Shown here one piece after another: positions 33,337 to 45,437 of a stretch of DNA of 64,000 bases (positions are counted from its first letter, which is position 1; the number at the start of each line of letters is the position of its first letter). Position numbers and translations under genes: made by a program. Source of the DNA: Cannabis sativa (taxonomy: Eukaryota > Streptophyta > Magnoliopsida > Rosales > Cannabaceae); assembly GCF_029168945.1 (NCBI RefSeq), contig NC_083602.1, forward strand, positions 49,785,442 through 49,849,441, given 5' to 3'. The notes under the pieces are model-generated. The model was given only the letters and a program-made list of their open reading frames with translations, made no database searches and had not been told where the DNA came from.

Positions 33337-35686
33337 TGTAAAGACCGCTTAGTTTAATTTGGAAATTAGCAGTTAATCATGTTTAATTATGAAAATTATT
33401 TATAGCTATTTAAATAATTATTTATACTGTTATTATTGAATTCTGAGATGCATTTTATGTCATTTAGTAGTTTTCATAATTTTGCATTTCCAGTGCCCAG
33501 TAACATGGAACTCAGTGTTTGGCTCAGTAAAATCACAACTTAGTATGTTAGTAGATTGGGACGGTTTATTAGACATTGGGAATGTCGGGATTGGCCGAGA
33601 ATTTAGAATTTTACAAAATACCCCTTTAGTGTTATTTATGTTATTTTAGCATGGAGGGGCAAATTGGTCATTTTGCCCCATTATTGTTTTGTCCTTTAGT
33701 GGACTTTATTTAGTTGAATTATGTGTTTTATATTGTAATTGTTGGCTGAAGTAAAAAGGGTTATGTGGCATTTGTGTTCATTTTTCCAAACTTAGAAAAA
33801 ATTACAAAATTTTCAAAGGAAAAGCTCTCTCTTTTTCCTCTCTAGTTTCGGCCCTTTGAGCAGCAAGAAAAGAGGATTTTTCTCTTGGATTTCAAGCTGG
33901 TTTTAGCATAGATTTTGACCTCTTGTTGTTGGTATGTTTCCTCTAGCTTCCTTTTAAGTTTTTTTGATGAAAAAGATGATGTTGCATGCTTAGTTTAGGT
34001 TATTGTTGCTGCTGGGATTTTGTTGATGTTTACAGAGATTTAAGCATGTTTATTTGAGTTGAATTGAGCTGCTAGTAATGCATGATTAGTGATTTTTGCT
34101 TTGATTCAAGATTGGAAGTTTTTAGTTCAAAAGCTTAAGTTTTTAAAGAGAAAATTGGAAATTTGTTGCTGTGATTATTGCATGAGTTTGTTTTTGTTTT
34201 CTGCAGCTTTAGTATGCATGTTTAGGTAGTTTTAATCATGGTTTGATGCTTGTAGGTGAGCTTTAGCCGAGTTTGAGTTTGAAACTCAAAGCTTGGAGCT
34301 CACATGGCACTTTTTGATTCTGTGAATTCTGGGTGGGTTTGTTGCTTTAGAAATGTTCTATAGGATGTTTAGAACAGGTCTGGAAGGTTTTGTGTGATTT
34401 GGATTTGTTTTGAAAGATTTATGAATTTTTTAGTACTGCCTGCGAGGAACCGAAATTCCGATTGTGCATCCGGAATTCCGAATTGGTTTTGAAAATATCC
34501 AGAACCGGAATTCCGGTTGGACAACCGGTGTGCCGGTTGGGTGATTTTCAGAAACCCCAGATTTCCTCGTTTTTATGTTATTTGGGGTATTGCCATGTTT
34601 TTTATCGATAAGGAAACTTTTATTTCCTAGTTTAAGTCCCCAGGAAGTGATTTAGCGTATCACTTATAGTGTTGTGATTGTTATGGTTTAGGAGCCTGTA
34701 ATCCGCCGCGTAGTTCGTTCCAGTCAGGTTGACCGGCACACCTGAATTTGGAATTGTGGTAAGATTAGCATAAGAGTATGCATATATAGATTACATGTTT
34801 AGCGTGCATGTTAGAAAGCCTGTCAGATTACATTAGAGATGTATGTTGGCTTCGAACCATCCGACTGTGTCACATCGGTACAGGCTAGAGTATGACTAGC
34901 AGCTGGAGTATGACCAGTTTGACCGAGTATAGGCTGACACTGTATCACATCGGCACAGGCTAGAGTATGACTTGCAGCTAGAGTATGACCAGTGTGCCGA
35001 GTATAGGCTGATACTTAGGTTGGTGGTTCCGTACTATTTGACGTATCACATCGGTACAGGCTAGAGTATGACTAGCAGCTGGAGTATGACCAGTTTGACC
35101 GAGTATAGGCTGATACTGTAACACATCTGTACAGGCTAGAGTATGACTAGCAGCTGGAGTATGACCAGTTCGACCGAGTATAGGCTGTTACTTGTCAATA
35201 GTACCGTCCTTATGAACGTTCAGGACTCAGTATCGTGTTGGACACGACAGTTAGGTTTATGGTCAGGGGTATGGGCGTCTGATCATGACTCGGGATTTAT
35301 GTATGATTATTTTTATGCTTTTCTTACTAAGTTTGTTGACTCACGGTGTTATGTTTATGTGTAGGTAAGGGCAAGGCTAAAGCTGATGGACCGTGAGAGC
35401 GAGTCTGTGAAGATTGTACATGTCGGGGCGGTTAGGCCTGGAGCGTACGATCATCGGCTATTTTTGTAATTAGTCGCTAGGCGACAAGTATTTTGTATAG
35501 ACAATAAACTTTTGTAAATGGTTTCGTAATCGAGATCCCGAGTATTTTGTATAAATATTTTATAAGTTTAATTAAAAAGTAAAAATTTTAATTAATCACG
35601 TTTTCCATAAACCTCGTTGATTAGCAACGAGCTGCACAGTATGTTTAAAAATCACGTAATACGCCTATGCTAGTTAGGATGTTGCA
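33337..35686 (+). repeat. Tekay-2 3' LTR
   Basis: 2350 bp, with stem-loop array at 34867-35191. Unit 2 there shows TCGGCAC (34950-34956) pairing with GTGCCGA (34994-35000). The LTR lacks about 11 bases near 35457 that the 5' LTR has. Confidence 0.93.
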
Positions 35687-37860
35687 TCAAGTGTAGTATG
35701 TAGTATACTTTCCGTAACAGGATCTGACAGGTTGTATTCAACACAACCTTTCCTCCACCATTACATTTCCTTAATCACAAAATCCTTGATATTGTGAAAT
35801 TCCTCTCTATATGTCTACTCTCTTGGGATACTGGATTCTATACTTTTGGCAACTACCTTTTGTGTTAGTCAGGAAGTAACAGTAGTAGTTAATAAATGTT
35901 GGAACAATGCAAAAAATGTATAGAACTTTCCTTAGACTGAATAAGTACCTTTCCTGCAACTTTAACATTCAGTCTCTCTCTGGTAGACTTAGAGACTTCA
36001 GAGAGGTTTTTACACTTCTCCAAAATCACTACTCCACCCCTAGAGTAATCACCATCGCATCAGCAGACTTTCTAGCACTAAGGCAAGTCTAGAAATCTGA
36101 TTTGGTGTAGTCTAAGAGTATTAAATACACCCTTTATTGACTAACATATAGTTCCTCTTCTTGATCTTAAGATTTACTTGATTGTCTTCCAATGTTCCTT
36201 TCCTGGATTAATCTGATACCTACTCATTACTCCCACTTAACAGATGGTGTCTGGTCTTAGGCATACTAAACCATATTTGAGACCTCTCACTATTGATTTA
36301 AGGAATTCTTTCATGGCTTTATCTTTTCAGGAATAGTTGAGACTTTTCCTTAGATAAATAAAATCTATGTCTAGAAGTCGAGAAGCTTCTATAGATTGCC
36401 ATTAGAAAAGAAAATGCTTCAGCATCTTACTAAAGTAAGTTGTTTGCACTAGAGTAAGTAAATTACCAAGTATACCACAAGCCATAGGTTTAGATAAACT
36501 CAAACCTATAATACTAGGAACAGGAAGTTTTGTTAGGTCCATTGAATAGACCTACAAACGAAAATTACCTTTCTTATCCTTGTAATGGAAAACTTTTGGT
36601 TATTCCACATGAATGGATTAAACCATAGTTCTCTTGGCTTTTCTTCTTAGTTTCTTATTTTGACAATCCATTACTTGTTTAAACTCACAATGGATTTTAA
36701 TCACTAGTGTCTTCCAAGTCATAATAGGGTGAGTTCCTTGAAACTCTCCCACTACAACAAGGTATCGTGAATTATGTCTAAGAAAACTAAATGGTATTGA
36801 CCTCTTCGGTTGTGTCAAGACAACAGAGGCTTGGGACCATCTTATAAGAATAAGATGATAGAACACTTATGGAATCAAGAAAAAATATCTCCTTTATTTG
36901 CTACTTTGTTTTCAGACTTAGTCATTTTCTTAGAAAAGTTGTATTTGTTCAAACAAACACTTTCTTATCTAATGACTATGGGATGGTCCACCCCAAATCA
37001 CTTAGAATAGCTAACACACATGCAAACCTCAATTAACAGTTCTAGCCTTTCTTAAGATTTTGATTAGGTTATCCATGAATCTAGTAATGGTTTACACTAA
37101 TTACACAACCATTCCATCATTCTGAAATTTTCCTATCACTAGGGTATTTCCCTAGAAGAACTTAGGCAACGACTAGTAACTAATCATCAATATGCAAATC
37201 GAATTTCTGGAGAGGTAAGCTTGGATATAATTCAAAAAATCAACTTAATGATCTTTGAACTGCATATGTACCAAATATTTCTCCACCCCTATCAGTTTGC
37301 AAGATCTTAACCACTTACCTTAATTGTTTTTCACCAATGCCAGAAATTCATGAAATTTTTCAAACATTTCAAATTTCTTTGCATAAGGTAAAATCTATAG
37401 TGATCGTCTTAAGAATATAACGAATACTCATATCCACCCCTGAATATACATCCATTTGCGAATGAGATGATTATACTTTTAGTGGATATAGGCATATTGA
37501 CTCTTTGCAGAGAATGATCTTGTCAAAACCACTATGAACAAGATACAAATGCCATAGATTTATCAGAATGTGGTTGTAGTCTTTTGATGACTTAGGTTTA
37601 GTTACATCAAAGAGTTCTTAGAATAGTGCAAGTGGATCCTGGTCACAGAATATTAAACTCATATCCCATACTAACATATAGTTTGAATCCATTGCTAGAA
37701 AAATAGTTATTAAACACCTGTGAAAGTGTAATTGTATTGTATTCTGGAAATAGAAATAAAAAATCTATATATGGAATTTAAAATTTAAAGTCAAAGAGTT
37801 AAATTTATACCAAATATACATGAGTATTCTTTTATCTTGGACCATCACTACTAATCTAAG
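35687..37860 (-). pseudogene. LARD-3 interior: reverse Copia RT/RNase H and integrase relics
   Basis: The reverse complement is collinear with LARD-1 21237-22800 and 9330-9984, and with LARD-2. The RNase H-side block is near 36130-36292 and the integrase DRGGE-side block near 37203-37316. No frame is open. Alignment to LARD stops at about 37860, where Tat-B sequence begins; the rest of the interior is missing. Confidence 0.75.
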
Positions 37861-37867
37861 TGTCATG

Positions 37868-38790
37868 AGAGTCAGCAATGAAGCTAAGTGTCTGTGCTTC
37901 CCGCTTACTCTAAGTGGGTCCGCAGAGGAGTGGTTCAAGAAATTGGAGCCAGGATCCGTGGGCTACTGGAATAAGTTACAGACCAACTTCCGGAGAAAGT
38001 TTGTCGCAACAAGAAAAGTCAATCTGGAGGTCAGCGCCTTGACTAACCAGCTGCCTACGGAGACACTAAAGAATTACATAAAGAGGTTCCGGGAGGAAGC
38101 CTTAAAAACCAAGAAAGTTGATGACGGACAACAGCTTGCCCTCGGGCACTGTGCTAGCAGCAGCTCCACTGATGAGCGGCATACAGTTCTCTGCTACTCC
38201 CGGATATAGCCAAGGCCAGGCCCTGACCCCCGCATCGTCCCATTTTGGAAATCCCTCAGGGATAAATGGACAAGCCCCCTCGCACTCCGCTCCGACAGCC
38301 AGTCTAGTCGGCCCTTCCCAGGGCTCGAGGAGTAAAAGGTCCTCCAAAGGTAGCACCCAGACGGAGGAAAAGCGGCAGAAAAGGGGGTACACTCCCCAAT
38401 ATACCCAATACACGGAGTTAACGGACTCCCAAGAGCATGTGTACTTTGCTACTAGGCAAAATACACATTACCGGAGACCGCCTCCTTTGTACAAAGACAG
38501 GTCCCGGAAGGACCCCAACAAGAGGTGCGAGTATCATAACGACATTGGGCATAGCACCAATGAATGCAAAAAATCTCAAAGACGAGATTGAAAACTTAAT
38601 CCGATTGGGACACCTCTACGAGTGGATCAAGAATCGGTTGCCTCATCTCAACCCGGGTCAGGCGGCTGGAGCTTTGCCGCAGGGAACACTAGGGGGTGCA
38701 ACAAGAGTATTGGCTCCAGTTGTTCCCCCCGAAGATGCCCAGCATATCCCCGGCCTGCCACCCAGACCTAACGGGAGAGTTGCCATGATC
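37868..38790 (+). pseudogene. Tat-B gag, partial and frameshifted
   Basis: Begins within the gag core (CLCFPLTLSGSAEEWF, then LPTETLKNYIKRFREEA). A frame change near 38120 leads into a low-complexity linker, then a CEYHNDIGHSTNEC zinc-knuckle-like motif near 38525-38570. Another shift follows near 38575, leading into LKDEIENLIRLGHL. The N-terminus is missing. Confidence 0.88.
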
Positions 38791-39420
38791 TCGGGAGGAC
38801 CCCATATCGGAGGAACTACCCGCAAGGAGCTAAAGCGGTACGCGGGGGCCGTGAAACACGATGAGGTTTGGGAAGTTACTCAACTCCCAGCTCAAAGGCC
38901 CCAGATGATGGATCAACCCATTACATTCACGGAAGAAGACGCTAAGACAGTGTGTTTTCCTCACCATGACCCGTTGGTCATAGAGACCCCCATTGCCAAT
39001 AAGGTGGTGGCCAGAGTCCTGATCGACAACGGGAGTTCCGTGAATTTGCTTTTCAAAGAGGCGTTTACTGCAATAGGCCTGACGGACCGAGACCTCTCAC
39101 CAAGTGGTTCCCAACTCACGTGGTTTAATGGAACAACACTTATCCCAATGGGGAAAGTGAGGCTTCCAATCACCTTGTACCCTGACACGCCCCAGAGCAC
39201 TTTCAAGTACTGCACGTTCGTGGTGGTGGACTGCCCGACAGCCTACAACGCAATCCTCGGCCGATCGGCCTTGGTAGACTTTAGCGCAGTCACATCAATA
39301 CGGCACTTGTGCTTGAAATTCCCAACCCAGGAAGCTGGAATAGGGACGGTGAGAGAAAATCAAGGGGAGGCGAGGCAATGCTATAACATTGCTACCCACC
39401 GGCCCATACTGATGGTCTGA
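38791..39420 (+). pseudogene. Tat-B protease
   Basis: The block starts at the conserved ISGGPHIGGTTRKE segment. It continues through PHHDPLVIETPIANK to the retropepsin motif VLIDNGSSVNLLF (catalytic D codon at 39025-39027) and the flap-like region, then CPTAYNAILGR. A TGA follows at 39418-39420. It is the best preserved part of Tat-B. Confidence 0.9.
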
Positions 39421-40330
39421 AAAACTATTGAGCCAGAAATTGCTGAAGAAGACGAGTTAGATCCCCGTTTGGGATCCAAAAAAATCGTGGAACCAATGGA
39501 GGATGTCGAGGAGATATCAGTGTGCGATATCGACTCCACCAAAGTACTCCGGCTAGGAAAGAGCCTAGACCCGGAGGAAAAAGAAAAAATAATAAAGACA
39601 CTGAAGGGTTCCATTGACATTTTCGCGTGGTGCCAGGAGTATATGACTGGCATAAGTCCCCACGTCATCACCCATGTCCTCAATGTCAACCCAGACATGC
39701 CACCAGTCCAGCAGAAATGACGTCCCCTCGACTTACTGAAGGTCGAAGCCTTAGAGAAAAAGGTGGACCAGCTATTAACAAGCGGCATGATCCGCGATGT
39801 TTACTACCCGGAATGGCTAGCCAATCTGGTGCTAGTGTCGAAGCCTAACGGGACCTGGCGAGTTTGGATAGACTTCACTGATCTAAACAAAGCTTGCCCA
39901 AAAGACTGTTTCCCTCTGCCTAGGATCGACTAGATGGTAGACGCCACCTTCGGATTCAAGCTACCGTCATTCATGGACGCGTACGCCGGTTATAACCAAA
40001 TAAAGATGCACACAACAGATTAAGAGTGCACTAGCTTCAGGACCGATAAGGGGGTATACTGCTACCTAGTCATGCCTTTCGGATTGAAAAACGCTCGTGC
40101 GACCTATCAAAGAATGGTTAACCGGATGTTCAAAGGCCTCCTTGGGCGAAACATGGAGGTGTACGTGGACGACATGTTAGTCAAGTCTAAGGCGTGCAAT
40201 AGCCACGCAGAGGACTTAGAAGAATGCTTCGAAGTGGTCCGCAGATACGGAATGAAGCTCAACCCAAAGAAATGCACTTTCGGAATCAAATCAGGAAAGT
40301 TCAGAAAAAATTCAAGCTCTTCTGAGCATG
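39421..40330 (+). pseudogene. Tat-B reverse transcriptase
   Basis: Linker, then RT with GTWRVWIDFTDLNKACPKDC, FPLPRID, MPFGLKNARATYQRMV and MEVYVDDMLVKSK (YVDD at 40162-40173). Stops lie at 39718-39720, near 39933 and at 40021-40023. The thumb is disrupted after about 40300, where family sequence should continue. Confidence 0.9.
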
Positions 40331-40830
40331 TCATCTCCCAAGAAACACAAAGACGTGCAGAGCCTAACCGGAAAGGTTGCTGTCCTGAGCCGTTTTATCT
40401 CCCGGTCCTGTCAAAACCCGTTCTCGGAGAGGACTTGTTCCTATACTTGGCCGTCTCCGAGCACGCGGTCAGCGCGGCCTTAGTCCGGGAAGAAGAGAAA
40501 ACTTAGCATCCCGTGTACTACGTCAGTAAGCGCATGATAGGGGCGGAAACACGATACCCCGTCATTGAAAAACTGGTTTTCTGCCTCCTAATGGCCTCAA
40601 GAAAGTCGAGGCCCTATTTCCAAGCTCAACCAATCAAGGTGTTGACCAATCACCCACTCCGGCAAGTCCTACAGGCATTCGGAAGGCTCCTCAAATGGGC
40701 AATGGAGTTAAGTCAATTTGACTTACACTACGTACCCCGTATTTCCATAAAGGGGCAAGCGCTAGCAGACTTCATCACCGAATGTAATGAAGCCGAAGCA
40801 ACCGCGAACATACCGGCACCGTCGGTCCCA
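40331..40830 (+). pseudogene. Tat-B RNase H
   Basis: Fragments EDLFLYLAVSEHAVSAALV and HPVYYVSKRMIGAETRYP are followed by a PLRQVLQAFGRLLKWAMELS-type block and GQALADFITE. TAG at 40504-40506 interrupts. This is the retroviral-type RNase H; a second RNase H follows, as known for the Tat lineage. Confidence 0.88.
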
Positions 40831-41235
40831 GCATGGAAAGTATTTGTGGACGGAGCCTCCATAGAAAATGAATCCGGAGCGGGGTTGCAATGATATCTCC
40901 GAGTGGACTTCGACTCCAGGCAGCCCTACGGTTCAACTTTTCAACTTTAAATAACGAGGCCGAGTATGAAGCCTTGATAGCAGGGCTGAGATTCGCAAAG
41001 GCTGTGGGGGCCAAAAGAGTAGAAGTCTAGAGCGACTCCCAACTGGTTGTGAACCAGGTGTCGGGAGAATATCAGACGCGCGGCGAAAGAATGGCCGCGT
41101 ATATGGCGATAGTCTAGGAACTGCTCCACGAGTTCACGGATTATAAAGTAGAAAGAATCCCAGGGAAAAGAACGCTCACGCGGACTGTCTGGCTAAGTTA
41201 GCTTCAGAAACTCAGATCGAGGAACTGGGGGTAGT
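40831..41235 (+). pseudogene. Tat-B second (archaeal-type) RNase H
   Basis: WKVFVDGASIENESGAGLQ opens the additional RNase H typical of Tat/Ogre-type elements. After a frameshift near 40890 it continues as NNEAEYEALIAGLRFAKAVG, SDSQLVVNQVSGEY and RGERMAAYMAIV across several stops. The dual RNase H layout supports the Tat assignment. Confidence 0.85.
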
Positions 41236-42544
41236 ACCATGGAATGCTTGGCAGAGCCAAGCATCAAAATAAAAGAGGCCATAGCAACGGTTGGGCAAGA
41301 ACCCAACTGGATGGTCCCCATCATAGAATACATAACGAAAGGTGAGTTGCCCCAAGAAAGGCCACTGTCCAGAAAGATTCAGTATCAGGCTCACCTTTAT
41401 GTAATGATGGATAAAATTCTCTACCGAAGAGGACTCAGCATGCCTTATTTAAGGTGTGTATCGGACCCTGAAGCTAGGCAAATTATGCTAGAGGTCCATG
41501 AAGGGTTCTGCGGAGATCATACAGGAGGACCAAGTCTCTTAAAGAAAATATTGAGACAAGGGTACTTCTGGCCAACAATGAAAAAAGATTGCATAGACTA
41601 CATCTAGAAATGTGATTCGTGCCAAAGGTTCGCGAACATACCGAGAGCTCCTCCCAATGAGATTACCCTGATGACTAGCCCTTGGCCCTTCACGGTCTGG
41701 GGGATAGATCTTATTGGGTCCCTACCAACAGGAAAGGGAGGAGTAAATTATGCAATAGTAGCAGTAGACTACTTCACCAAATGGACGGAGGCTGAGCCAA
41801 TGAAGACTATAACTGCTAAAAAAGCACTAGACTTTGTTATTAAAAACATAGTGTGTCGATATGGCTTGCCTCACAAAATAGTCTCTGACAATGGAAAGCA
41901 ATTCGATTGCGAAGAATTCACTGACTTTTGCAACCAACACGGAGTCGTAAAAAGCTTCTCTGCGGTGGCAAGGCCGCAAACAAACGGACAAGCAGAAGCA
42001 GTCAACGAAATTCTAAAGGTCACCTTGAAGAAAAAGCTGCTGGCCTGCAAAAACAACTGGCCCGAAGAGTTGCCAAGCGTGTTATGGGCCTACCGGACGA
42101 CCCCAAGAACAACGACCGGCCACTCGCCTTTTTCGATGGCGTACGGTTGTGAAGCAATGGTCCCAGTAGAAACGTTATTCCCGTACCACAAGAGAACGAC
42201 TTATGATCCAGCTACGAACCAAGCTTTATTACAGGAAGCGCTGGATCAGGTTAAAGAGCTCCGAGACGAGTCGCAAATACGAATGACAGCTTATCAAAAG
42301 AAGGTGATCAAATATTTTAACTCCAAAGTTAAAAACAGAAAAATTCACTATTGGTGATATGGTCTTAAGAAGAGTCTTCCCAGCCACCCAAGAACCCGGA
42401 GTGGGGGTACTTGGGCCAAATTGGGAAGGGCCATATGAAATCGAGGATGAAATCGGCTCCGGAACCTATAAGCTAAAAAGGATGGATGGAACCATTGTGC
42501 CAAGGGCGTGGAACGCCGATCACCTCCGGAAATATTACCAATAG
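41236..42544 (+). pseudogene. Tat-B integrase
   Basis: The zinc domain (VHEGFCGDHTGG, CDSCQRFA, with a TAG at 41605-41607) is followed by the core with WGIDLIGSLPTGKG (first D), VSDNGKQFDCEEF (second D) and RPQTNGQAEAVNE (E). The C-terminal part is split by a stop at 42355-42357. It ends LRKYYQ at 42544. Sequence and length fit a Tat-lineage integrase without a chromodomain. Confidence 0.92.
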
Positions 42545-43015
42545 TCCAAATATGTTAACTTAGGCTTTGTGTAAAGGATTAGTACCGTCTTAGTGTATGC
42601 AACCTCTAAATTTTATAATAGAACTGAGTGTCTTAAAAACGAAGTTTTCATGTACTCAGGGGGGTACTAAGGCATACCACACGGACAGGTGTAAAATAGG
42701 CCGAAAGTAAAACATCCTAACCCAAAGGGGAGGTCCAAAAGAAAAAATATGCATCAAAAAAGATCATATATATAAATATCCTGACCTAAAGGGCAGGTCA
42801 AAAAGAAAAAAAAATATGCATAAAAAAAGATCATGTATATAAAAAACCTGGCCCTAAGGGCAGGTAAAAAAAAAAGAATATATACAAAAGGCCCGGGGAC
42901 AGGCCTTAATCATTGTCTCCCCTCAGAAAATAAAGTAGCTATTAAGTTAAAGATTGTCTTAAATAAAAGAAAAGTAGCTGTAAATTAAAAAAAAAAAAAG
43001 AAAGAGATAATCTTG
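42545..43015 (+). repeat. Tat-B 3' noncoding tract with diverged tandem repeat
   Basis: From about 42713 to 42900, three or more units of about 65-75 bases repeat the pattern CCTGACCTAAAGGGCAGGT, then an A-rich run, then ATATGCAT-AAAAAAGATCATGTATATA. The rest is low-complexity A-rich sequence. No frame. Confidence 0.65.
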
Positions 43016-43023
43016 GCAAATTG

Positions 43024-45392
43024 GGCTTGATTCCGTGGCCTAGTCAGCGCGAGGAGGAAGGCGAGGCCCCAACTTCGCCTCAAGCATGGCATCAAGTTTC
43101 TTCTTCTTCTCTCGAAATTTAGCAATAGCCTCCTCAAGGTTGGGATAGAAGTCGAGCTTGATGTTCTGGCCGTTTGTCTGCCAGGCCATATAGACGCCGT
43201 CATCGAAACGCTTGACACAGCAGCTACAGGAGACGGGAGACAGGAGCTCATCTCTTTTAGCCTTCTTCAAGGCCTAGTCTTTGAAGTCCTTCAGCTCCTT
43301 CAACTCCACGGGCAAGTTGGCCTTGGTCTGCAAATCCGCCTGGTGCTACTCCTCTAGGGACCTCACCTTGGCAGCCATTTCATCCATGGCCTCCTTAGCC
43401 TCCCGAAGCTCCCGCTTGGCCCTAGCAACGGCTTCGCCCTCCGCCCTCAACGCCTCCTGGTGCCTCACCTCCAGCTTATCCCTCCGCAGAACCTCCTCCC
43501 GGAGCATCGCCTCCGCCTAGGCTTCCCTCTGCTTGGCCTCCTCCTCAAGCTTCGCCTTAGCAAGGGCCTCCCTTCGCTCAGCCTCCTCTTGGATTGCCCG
43601 CCTCTCAGCGGACAGGTCCCGAAGGATCCTCACGACCTCGTCTATGCCCCCGAACTTAGACAGGACGAAGCCATGATTAACTATGTTCTTGGAAAGGCGG
43701 CTGGTCTCTGCAGTAATATGGAAAAGGAGATAAGAGTGAGAATAAAAGCCTTAGACAAAATATTGAGGAAAGAAATAAATCACAAGTACTTACCACAGCC
43801 ATGGCGTTGCTGATATCCTGAACCTGGTAGACGGAGTTGAAGGATGCACAACCAGCGTACAATTTGGGCGGGAATTGAGTCAGATGGGAGACATACTCGC
43901 TAGTCATCTCCGAGGAAAAAGGGGCCAAGGTGGGCCCGAGGAAACGGTTGAACCAGTCCGTGAGGGGGTCCATGTTCAGGTCCCACAGATTCCGCAAGTT
44001 CTCCTCGTTGAGAGTGTTTTGCAGCTCCTCTCGTAAGACCCTCTTCAAGGCCTCCACCTCAGCATGCCCCCGAGTGTACTCGTCAAGGGCGTAGTTGTGT
44101 TTGGCTATCCGAAGATTCTGCCTCTCCTCATCTCTGGGGATCGGAGTCAACACAATGCCATGAGGCACTGTGTATTACTCCGCCTCGGAGGGAATTCCAG
44201 AGTCATGACTCAAGGCCGGAGTGTCCACCCTCCTGGGGCGCTTAAAAGGCTCCTCCTCCACAATCTTGCCCTTGCGCTTGCGCACAAGAGCGATCTCGTG
44301 CTCTTCTTCACCTTCTTCAGCTTCCTCAAGAAGTACCTCCTCCTCGTCCACTAAGTCAATAGTGCTCGGAGGGGCACTAGAGGAAGCCCTCCCGGGAGTG
44401 ACCAACTGAGAAGAAGTAGGAGGAGGGGAAGCACCAGGACTATGGGCTCCAGCAAGAGTGGCCAAGATTTCGTCCTTGGGTACGGCTGCTGCAACAAGAG
44501 AAAAGGTTAAGTGTTAGAACACCTGTGAAAACAGCATACACTTAACAAAAAGGCATTCAAGCTAGTCCTACCCTGACTCCCTAATTCAGCCCTAGCAAAG
44601 TCCCGAATCTTAACACTGGCTGCATCATCCCCGAGATAGCTGTCTGAGGGACGGAACCAGCTAGAAGATAGATAGGCTGAAGAGTCCAAGGGAACGGGCA
44701 CTGGAGGTCCAAAACCCATCCGGGACCGACCTAAATAATCGCCTAAGTGGGAGAAATAATACTCATTGGCATGATTCCCCCACCGAGTGGAGGGCATCCT
44801 GGAGACGTTCATCGAACCCTATAGGCCTAAGGCTAACATATTCGCGGACGGAAGGGACATAATGTATCATTAAAGGACACTTACCAGAACCCGAAGTGCT
44901 GGCATCAGGAGCCCCTGTATTCGGTACCGGGACAACGGGCTTTGGTCTGGGGGTCCTCTGCTCCACCGGAGCCCTAATGCGAAGGGCCCTTCCGGCGGTC
45001 AGTTGGGCCTTATTATAAGCCCGCTCTTGTTCCCTCTTGAAGAGGTACTTCTGGTACTTATCCTCTGCCGTGGCGATGATGTCATCCCGGAATACCTTCT
45101 CTGCGGCCGGAGCCCTCACATTAGGACAGACGACTTTAGAAAGGTTGGAGTCGTCCACCAACTGATGCCCCAAGATCAGCTTGGCCTTCCGATAGTGCTC
45201 TGTCGTGACCAACTCCCCGACGTCAAGGGCCTTCTTGTCATATGTGGCGAAGGTCTTGGCCCGTTGGAGGAAAAGTTGAGTAGGTTCAGTTCGCGCATAA
45301 GAAGGGATTCTAGTCCACTCCGTGAGAAGCTCTGGATGCTCCACAGCCTGGAACCCAGAGGAGAAGAAGAAGTGGTGACAGTATTCCTTCAC
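43024..45392 (-). pseudogene. Tat-B antisense gene, multi-exon coiled-coil protein, decayed
   Basis: Minus-strand frames follow one another like exons: 44763-45392, about 44570-44812, 43797-44490 (one in-frame TAA at 44172-44174), and 43024-43710. Plausible splice signals on the minus strand are GTAAGT donors near 44883 and 43796 and TTGCAG/TGCAG acceptors near 44491 and 43711. An acidic segment with a KRKGK-type basic patch is near 44250-44340. The last part is a long charged coiled coil (for example LREAKEAMDEMAAKV) ending KKLDAMLEAKLG. Extra antisense ORFs are known from Tat elements; this one resembles the group annotated as putative gypsy-type transposon proteins. The N-terminus is missing. 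Confidence 0.6.
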
Positions 45393-45437
45393 ATGATTTT
45401 AATAATTAAAAGGGACCGGGCCCTCATTCAAAGCCCT

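Larger units (their letters stand above)
26035..35686 (+). mobile_element. Tekay-2, full-length but inactive Del/Tekay chromovirus
   Basis: LTRs lie at 26035-28365 (2331 bp) and 33337-35686 (2350 bp), starting TGTAAAGACC and ending TTGCA. Flanking target copies are TCTAG (26030-26034) and TCAAG (35687-35691), with one mismatch. Primer site 28369-28380, gag-pol 28647-33335 and purine tract 33323-33336 are all in place. At least six stops, two frameshifts, a lost start codon and a lost protease aspartate make it non-functional. The first 190 bases of the LTRs differ at about 3% by eye. Confidence 0.93.
37861..45437 (+). mobile_element. Tat-B, truncated Ty3/gypsy Tat-lineage element
   Basis: Contains part of gag, protease, RT, RNase H, a second archaeal-type RNase H, integrase, a repeat tract and an antisense gene. 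No LTR, primer site or purine tract is present on either side, so both ends were lost. Base composition is clearly more GC-rich than the LARD sequence. It differs in sequence from Tat-A, although motifs are shared. Confidence 0.88.

Noticed and set aside
42985..43251. Alternative minus-strand frame overlapping the antisense gene end
   Set aside because: Low-complexity translation in the wrong frame; the coiled-coil frame at 43040-43270 fits the upstream exons better.
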